A DNA stretch of 39,369 nt. It comes from CAIKOD01 sp035543455. GTDB taxonomy: Archaea > Halobacteriota > Methanomicrobia > Methanomicrobiales > Methanospirillaceae. Made by a program: the position numbers and the translations under genes. Below the pieces are notes generated by a model that saw only the letters and a list, made by a program, of their open reading frames with translations, did no database searches and was not told the origin of the DNA. Within the stretch, counting starts at the first letter, position 1. Each line of letters begins with the position of its first letter. Below are positions 35,128-39,369 of the stretch, piece by piece. The stretch is taken from NCBI GenBank assembly GCA_035543455.1, contig DATKKE010000034.1, positions 1 to 39,369 of the forward strand, given 5' to 3'.

Positions 35128-35568
35128 ATAGACAAGGGGGAGTATTCCGGATCGGGACCTGTCCGGTGTTTTACTGACGGCGCATCGCGGGGAAACCCGG
35201 GGCCCTCGGCTTATGCATTCGTCGTATATTCGGAAGGAGATCTCCTGTACGAAGAAAGCGGATTCATTGGAACGGCAACGAATAATATCGCCGAGTACCA
35301 TGCAGTGATTAATGCACTCCGGTGGCTGAAAGACTTCACGCACGGTCAGATCGAGCTTTTTTCTGACAGCGAACTGGTAATCAGGCAATTATCCGGGGTT
35401 TATGCTGTAAAACAACCACATCTCCGGGAGCTTTACAGGAACGTAAAACTCCTTGAACCTTCTTTTCGGTCGGTTACCTATACCGCGGTCCCGAGGGATC
35501 ACCAGGGAATACAAAGGGCGGACGAACTCTGCAACAGAACCCTTGACGAGGCCCTCCAAAGGAAATAA
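35128..35568 (+). CDS. rnhA: Ribonuclease HI-type protein without a standard start codon
   Basis: The product cleaves RNA in RNA/DNA hybrids. Catalytic acids are visible in FTDGASRGNPGP (Asp), NNIAEYHAV (Glu), FSDSELV (Asp) and the final QRADEL (Asp), after PRDHQGIQ. The frame is open from 35074 to the stop at 35568, but there is no in-frame ATG, GTG or TTG before the first catalytic motif; the first is a GTG at 35305, which would remove half the active site. I mark 35128, an ATA preceded by GGGGTG, as a provisional start. Alternatively, dropping one T from the TTTT at 35169-35172 would bring the GTG at 35166 into frame just before FTDG. Confidence 0.8.
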   Translation: MDKGEYSGSGPVRCFTDGASRGNPGPSAYAFVVYSEGDLLYEESGFIGTATNNIAEYHAVINALRWLKDFTHGQIELFSDSELVIRQLSGVYAVKQPHLRELYRNVKLLEPSFRSVTYTAVPRDHQGIQRADELCNRTLDEALQRK

Positions 35569-35630
35569 CAGGTTTCGAATCGACGTTATTTTTTAGAATG
35601 AATCCGTATTACCGGGTTTCGCCAGATCCG

Positions 35631-35641
35631 TATTTATAAAT
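35631..35641 (+). promoter_or_regulatory. TATA box for the Mrp/Nbp35 operon
   Basis: TATTTATAAAT, about 59 bases before ATG 35695. A small CTCCA/TGGAG inverted repeat (about 35650-35666) lies in the leader. Confidence 0.4.
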
Positions 35642-35694
35642 AATTACATCTCCATATGCTTTGGAGCAAAATCAGGAACTCACCAGGATAGATC

Positions 35695-36564
35695 ATGAGC
35701 ACACGAGAGAAAGAAGAATCGGCAATCTGCAAAGGTGACTGCAAGACCTGTAACAGTGCCGATAAAGGGAAGTTGCGGGAATGCCAGCAGAAAGCAACCA
35801 TCGATGTAAAACATGTCGTTCTCGTCCTCTCCGGAAAAGGAGGAGTCGGCAAGTCTACGGTATCGGTGAACCTGGCGTTCGCCCTGTCAAATCACGGGTA
35901 CAAGGTCGGGCTCCTCGATCTTGATATCCACGGGCCTAATATCCCCAAAATGCTCGGTATCGAAGAACACCGGCTGACATCGCTCGGAAACATGATCGAA
36001 CCCGTCAGGATAACCGGGAATCTCTCCGTAATTTCCATGGCATTTCTTCTGCCCGATACGAGCACCCCTGTCATCTGGCGCGGACCCATGAAGATGAGTG
36101 CGATCCAACAGTTCCTCGAAGAGGTGGACTGGGGCACCCTCGATTACCTTGTTGTGGACCTGCCGCCGGGGACCGGGGACGAGGCACTCTCGATCGCGCA
36201 ACTGGCCCCCAATGTAAGGGGAGCGGTGATCGTGACGACACCACAGGACGTCTCAACCATGGACTCGAAAAAAGCAATCCAGTTTGTAAGGAAACTTGGC
36301 CTGAATGTCCTGGGAGTCGTTGAAAATATGAGCGGGTTAACCTGCCCGCACTGCGGAGAGGAGATCGACCTCTTCGGGAAGGGAGGGGGAAAGAAAATTG
36401 CAGATGAAATGAATGTCCCTTTCCTTGGTTCCATTCCTATTGACCCGGAAATGCGGAAAGCGGGGGACGCAGGGACTCCGTTTATTATCCACCGGGAAAA
36501 GAATGCGACATGGCAGAGCGTGGACAATGTCATGGAAGAACTCATACGGGTGGTCGAGCATTAG
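35695..36564 (+). CDS. Mrp/Nbp35-type Fe-S cluster carrier ATPase
   Basis: A 289-residue P-loop ATPase of the Mrp/NBP35/ApbC family that binds a [4Fe-4S] cluster and passes it to target proteins. An N-terminal Cys motif (C12-x3-C16-x2-C19) resembles eukaryotic Nbp35. The deviant Walker A GKGGVGKST is at 47-55, Walker B is DLDIHGPN/VVDLPPGTGDE, and the cluster-bridging pair is C217-P-H-C220. Full length. A short gene follows with no gap. Confidence 0.93.
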   Translation: MSTREKEESAICKGDCKTCNSADKGKLRECQQKATIDVKHVVLVLSGKGGVGKSTVSVNLAFALSNHGYKVGLLDLDIHGPNIPKMLGIEEHRLTSLGNMIEPVRITGNLSVISMAFLLPDTSTPVIWRGPMKMSAIQQFLEEVDWGTLDYLVVDLPPGTGDEALSIAQLAPNVRGAVIVTTPQDVSTMDSKKAIQFVRKLGLNVLGVVENMSGLTCPHCGEEIDLFGKGGGKKIADEMNVPFLGSIPIDPEMRKAGDAGTPFIIHREKNATWQSVDNVMEELIRVVEH

Positions 36565-36873
36565 ATGACATTCCTTCGGATCCTTACCGGCAGGGAACAG
36601 CCTCTCTCCATCTACGATAATGTTGTCATCTGCATAGAGGATATCCATGCATTCCCCGATATGATCGAGACGCTGTACCGTGAGGCAATTGCCTTCGACG
36701 AAGAGACACTCGACCGCTTTCGTTTCGCACTGATCAGACTCCAGATATATGCCGATATTCACCGGTACGAGGACCTCGAGCGTGCCCAGAAGATCAAATA
36801 CGTGGCCCAGGTCCTTGAAAAACTTATTTACGGCTCGCTTCTCATGGAACATGAGGAACTCGCCCAGGAATGA
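36565..36873 (+). CDS. Small protein coupled to the Mrp/Nbp35 gene
   Basis: A 102-residue, mostly alpha-helical, acidic protein without cysteines. Its ATG directly follows the TAG of the Mrp gene, so the two are surely co-translated. Two long helices are likely (FDEETLDRFRFALIRLQIYADIH and the C-terminal third). I know no family. Its position suggests a partner or target of the Fe-S carrier, though it cannot itself hold a cluster. Confidence 0.7.
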   Translation: MTFLRILTGREQPLSIYDNVVICIEDIHAFPDMIETLYREAIAFDEETLDRFRFALIRLQIYADIHRYEDLERAQKIKYVAQVLEKLIYGSLLMEHEELAQE

Positions 36874-36904
36874 ATGACCGGAAAGCCCGGGTTTCATCGC
36901 GGGG

Positions 36905-37247
36905 CTATACCGGGAGTATTTTCGTTGCTTTCCCGGTAATAAAAATATAGGAATTTCCTGCTCCGTAGCCAGGCTTCAAATTCCCATAATGTGCCGTTAC
37001 ATCCTCCCGATATGGCGCACCGTGGATATGCCGGTTCAACGGGTACGGGATCTGAATAATAAAGGACGGGAAAACAGCCTCTTTTTCCAGATACGCGATC
37101 AATCTTCGGAATACCGCGCCGGTGAGAACGGTAACCCGTCTTCGGCAGGTTTGGAATAATAACAAAGGACGCCGGATAGCTGATGAAGGCCTCGAACGCT
37201 GAAATATTTCCTGTGAAAGGTTTTCCGGGATTGAACCCGGATGGTGA
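36905..37247 (-). pseudogene. Unidentified minus-strand gene broken by a frameshift
   Basis: Two minus-strand frames join into one protein-like reading. The upstream part (from the base after the neighbouring stop codon) reads NPGKPFTGNISAFEAFISYP... to NLPKT. The downstream part reads VTVLTGAVFRRLIAYLEK... and ends KATKILPV at 36905. They differ by one base; removing one C (plus strand) from the CCC at 37135-37137 joins them into about 114 residues. No start codon is seen in the joined frame. The family is unknown. It may be a sequence error or a decaying gene. Confidence 0.4.
37224..37241. repeat. Hairpin just after the REC-PAS gene
   Basis: TCCGGG and CCCGGA, perfect 6-base arms with a 6-base loop, 7-24 bases past the stop of the minus-strand response regulator gene. 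It superficially resembles a tRNA T-arm, but the loop is one base short and there is no tRNA around it. It also overlaps the broken frame described above. Confidence 0.45.
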
Positions 37248-38024
37248 TCAGGTCGAACGGAGGACCTTCGTGCGGGCCCTCGGCGCAAGCGTAAGAATGA
37301 CCCCCCTGAAAACTCCCCCTTCATCCCTGATCGGTGAAACACTTCCCCTGACCGCAACCTGTTTGCCGTCGGCAGCGGTAAGTGATACCCCGGGGGGGAT
37401 GTCCAGGGCCTCCATCTCGGTTTTTGTCCTTTGGAACGGGTCTTCAATGGATCGTCCGTTTTCATCTGCCAGCCTGATCACCTCATTGAGGGGGATCTTC
37501 AGGCTGCGTGCCGTACGACAACCCGTGAGATCCATCGCAGCGGGATTCATCATCGTTATAATCCCCATTTCATCGGTAGATATTACAGCATCCCCGAAGT
37601 CCCCGATGACCCTCTCGAGACATTTTCCCTTGTTCCGGAGTTTCGTGTTCAACCGATGCTTATGATAGGCGAGTTCGATCGCGATGAACAGGTCGTTGTC
37701 GGTAAACGGCTTGATGACGTATTCACACTCTCCGGTTTTCAAGGCCCGCTCGAATGTTTTTGAATCGGTGCTCGCCGTCAGGTACACGACGGGAAGATCA
37801 TACCTGGTCTGGACAACGTCTGCCGTTTCAATACCGTCCATTTCTCCGGAGAGGCTGATGTCCATCAGCACGACATCAGGGACGTGGTCTGAAAAACCTC
37901 TGATTGCGTCCTCTCCCGACGCAAACATGCCCTTTATAGAATAACCAATTTTGGTGAGCCTCATTGTCAAAAGATCGCATAAGATTGCATCATCTTCGAC
38001 TATTGAAATTTGAAGACTGGTCAC
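37248..38024 (-). CDS. Response regulator with receiver and PAS domains
   Basis: A 258-residue signalling protein. The receiver domain (1-~125) has the acidic pair D11-D12, phosphorylated Asp55 in VVLMDISLSGEMDG, Thr83 and K105 in VIKPF. A PAS sensor domain follows (~138-245: DAVISTDEMGIITMMNPAAMDLTG). No kinase, DNA-binding or cyclase output is present, as often in methanogen response regulators. The start is GTG at 38024, with GGAG 11 bases upstream. It is divergent from the ACT-MBL gene. Confidence 0.9.
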   Translation of the reverse strand: MTSLQISIVEDDAILCDLLTMRLTKIGYSIKGMFASGEDAIRGFSDHVPDVVLMDISLSGEMDGIETADVVQTRYDLPVVYLTASTDSKTFERALKTGECEYVIKPFTDNDLFIAIELAYHKHRLNTKLRNKGKCLERVIGDFGDAVISTDEMGIITMMNPAAMDLTGCRTARSLKIPLNEVIRLADENGRSIEDPFQRTKTEMEALDIPPGVSLTAADGKQVAVRGSVSPIRDEGGVFRGVILTLAPRARTKVLRST

Positions 38025-38160
38025 GGCATTCGCTGCTCCTCACCTGGGTGATACCTTCATTTTTCATCGTTTAGGGGTAAATACTATTCTCCAACCGGCA
38101 CTGCAAACCAGAAAAATACAACCGGGTTCCCTCGTGGACATAACTCTACACCGGACCAGA

Positions 38161-38168
38161 ATATATAT
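38161..38168 (+). promoter_or_regulatory. TATA box for the ACT-MBL gene
   Basis: ATATATAT, predicting transcription from about 38188. AGGTG (38198-38202) then precedes GTG 38210 by seven bases. Confidence 0.5.
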
Positions 38169-38209
38169 CGGGCGCCACATCCAATCTGTTTCCTCGCAGG
38201 TGCCAGGTG

Positions 38210-39369
38210 GTGAACCGCTATTCATTTATTACGAGAGTTCCCGACAGGCCGGGATCGCTTCACAAGGCAGCAGAGATAGTGGCGCGCCATCATGCGAATA
38301 TCAACCGCATACAATTCGACCGGAGAATAGATCCTTTTACCGTCTTTTTCGAACTGACATCTCGAGATGATGAGTATCACGGGATCATGAGGGATCTCGA
38401 TGAGATAGGATACCTGCAGACCTCGTTAAAGCCGCTCAGTTTCTTAAAAATATACGTCACCATGCCACACGAACCCGGTGCCTTGTTTGAATTCCTCAAT
38501 TATACGACCTCGTGCAAGGCAAGTATCGCGTATATCGATTTTGACGATAAGGGACTTCATCCGGACAGGTTGACAATCAGCGTAAATCTCGAAGATCCTT
38601 CGGTAGCAGAACGCCTGCTCGGTGCACTCAGGTCACGATACCGGATCGAGGTGCTGGAATATGATAATTCAGGGGAGCACCTCGATGACACGGTATTTTA
38701 TCTCCGTTTTGCACAGTCTATCCGTGATCTCACCGGGGAAACATCCGACGAGATCCTCCTGCCCCTCATGGGTAATATCAACCACATTGTCCAGGAGCTC
38801 ATGAGTCTCGGGGAGTCCCCGAAGGATGTTTTCGAGAGTATATTGAAAACGGGGACCGCTCTCCGTTCCACTTCCGGCAGTGGTTTTTACGCTGATGTGC
38901 AGAAGATAAGGATCGATCAGGAGATCGATCTTTTCTGTTTCCAGCCTCCCTGCGGCGGGAGCGTATACGTACTCTCATCGCCCGGGGAGCAGGTGATGAT
39001 TGATACGGGTTACGGGATTTATCATGAACGGGTTATGGAGATGCTCAATTCATACGGCCTGTGTTCTGCCGGGCGTCTCTCCCGTATTATCGTTACCCAT
39101 GCTGACGCGGATCACTGCGGTTCAGCAGGATTTTTCCATGTTCCGGCATATATGCATCCGGGGACCCATGAAATTATCAGAAAAGCCAACCGGGCATATG
39201 GATCGGGACGGGAAAACTCCGTCCTTGAAGAAGTCTACACAACTCTTATAGGGCTGTTCTCCAGGTTCACACCTCCTGAGACCATCGTATTATTCCCAAA
39301 GCCTGCCGGGATTAAAGCAGGAATTTTTCCGGTTCTTGATACCATCAGTCTGTGCGGACTAACCATTTC
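38210..39369 (+). CDS. ACT-ACT-metallo-beta-lactamase fusion protein (3' end outside window)
   Basis: The frame runs from GTG 38210 to the window end without a stop, at least 386 residues. Residues ~4-75 form an ACT domain (RYSFITRVPDRPGSLHKAAEIV, RHHANINRIQFD). A second ACT domain starts at ~78 (FLKIYVTMPHEPGALFEFLN). A helical linker (~155-235) follows, then a metallo-beta-lactamase fold with a strand EQVMIDTGYG and the metal motif THADADHCG (H297, D299, D301, H302), with His again in MHPGTHE. ACT domains bind amino acids, so this may be a metallohydrolase controlled by an amino acid; the substrate is unknown. GTG 38210 is chosen for AGGTG seven bases upstream; GTG 38207 is adjacent. Homologs outside this window are needed to see the missing end. 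Confidence 0.8.
   Translation, partial: MNRYSFITRVPDRPGSLHKAAEIVARHHANINRIQFDRRIDPFTVFFELTSRDDEYHGIMRDLDEIGYLQTSLKPLSFLKIYVTMPHEPGALFEFLNYTTSCKASIAYIDFDDKGLHPDRLTISVNLEDPSVAERLLGALRSRYRIEVLEYDNSGEHLDDTVFYLRFAQSIRDLTGETSDEILLPLMGNINHIVQELMSLGESPKDVFESILKTGTALRSTSGSGFYADVQKIRIDQEIDLFCFQPPCGGSVYVLSSPGEQVMIDTGYGIYHERVMEMLNSYGLCSAGRLSRIIVTHADADHCGSAGFFHVPAYMHPGTHEIIRKANRAYGSGRENSVLEEVYTTLIGLFSRFTPPETIVLFPKPAGIKAGIFPVLDTISLCGLTI

Noticed and set aside
37218..37245. Possible tRNA fragment around GGGTTCAATCCCGG (minus strand)
   Set aside because: The loop is six bases instead of seven and no other tRNA arms are found; I keep it only as a hairpin.
37248..37665. Plus-strand and shifted minus-strand frames over the REC-PAS gene
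   Set aside because: The receiver and PAS motifs show which frame is real; the others are low-complexity shadows.
38134..38370. 78-codon plus-strand frame before the ACT-MBL protein
   Set aside because: It overlaps the first ACT domain in another frame; the ACT motifs, TATA box and ribosome site support the GTG 38210 frame.
1..39369. CRISPR arrays, prophage or intact insertion sequences
   Set aside because: No regularly spaced repeats, integrase, capsid or complete transposase genes were seen; only a weak transposase-like remnant near 14209-14388.

Overview
The window looks like chromosomal DNA of a methanogenic euryarchaeon, probably of the order Methanomicrobiales. Archaeal signs are aIF5A, a Trm-G10-type tRNA methyltransferase, an Nbp35/Mrp-type ATPase, TATA boxes 25-30 bases before many starts with very short leaders, and frequent GTG/TTG starts. 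The order is an inference from the overall gene set and from the style of the lipoproteins and small membrane proteins. No rRNA, tRNA, CRISPR array or intact insertion sequence was found.

Left part (1-7600): the 3' end of an unknown gene, a 620-base non-coding stretch, an Fe-S protein related to epoxyqueuosine reductase, a secreted PQQ-type sugar dehydrogenase lipoprotein fused to two cupredoxin domains (only the second has copper ligands), a CPBP membrane protease, a small lipoprotein, a four-helix membrane protein and a HAD phosphatase.

7610-11050 (minus strand) is one translationally coupled operon: UDP-galactopyranose-mutase-like flavoprotein, GT4 and GT2 glycosyltransferases, then a hotdog thioesterase. 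It probably makes or modifies a surface glycan or glycolipid.

11463-21432 is a branched-chain amino acid region. livGF (plus) and livKHM (minus) converge on an unusual Cys-rich ferredoxin-type protein and a decayed coding stretch. Next to livK lies the biosynthetic operon leuA/cimA-ilvB-ilvN (minus). The transporter, the ferredoxin-type protein and the biosynthetic genes may form one uptake/synthesis module for branched-chain amino or keto acids; this is inference.

21525-29842 holds a DUF4013 membrane protein, bifunctional PurH, the bacterial-type chaperone operon grpE-dnaK-dnaJ, a stand-alone receiver protein and a tRNA methyltransferase. 29945-35568 holds a hypothetical protein, an NADP-phosphatase-like/NAD-kinase pair (a split form of the fused MJ0917 type), aIF5A, a secreted hypothetical protein, two PEBP paralogs (one degenerate) and ribonuclease HI. 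The right end has an Mrp/Nbp35 ATPase with a coupled small gene, a broken minus-strand gene, a REC-PAS response regulator, and the start of a large ACT-ACT-metallo-beta-lactamase fusion that runs off the window.

Three genes (leuA/cimA, RNase HI and the broken gene at 36905-37247) have reading frames that would be repaired by removing one base from a short homopolymer. This may mean sequence errors rather than biology, so starts and frames there are provisional.
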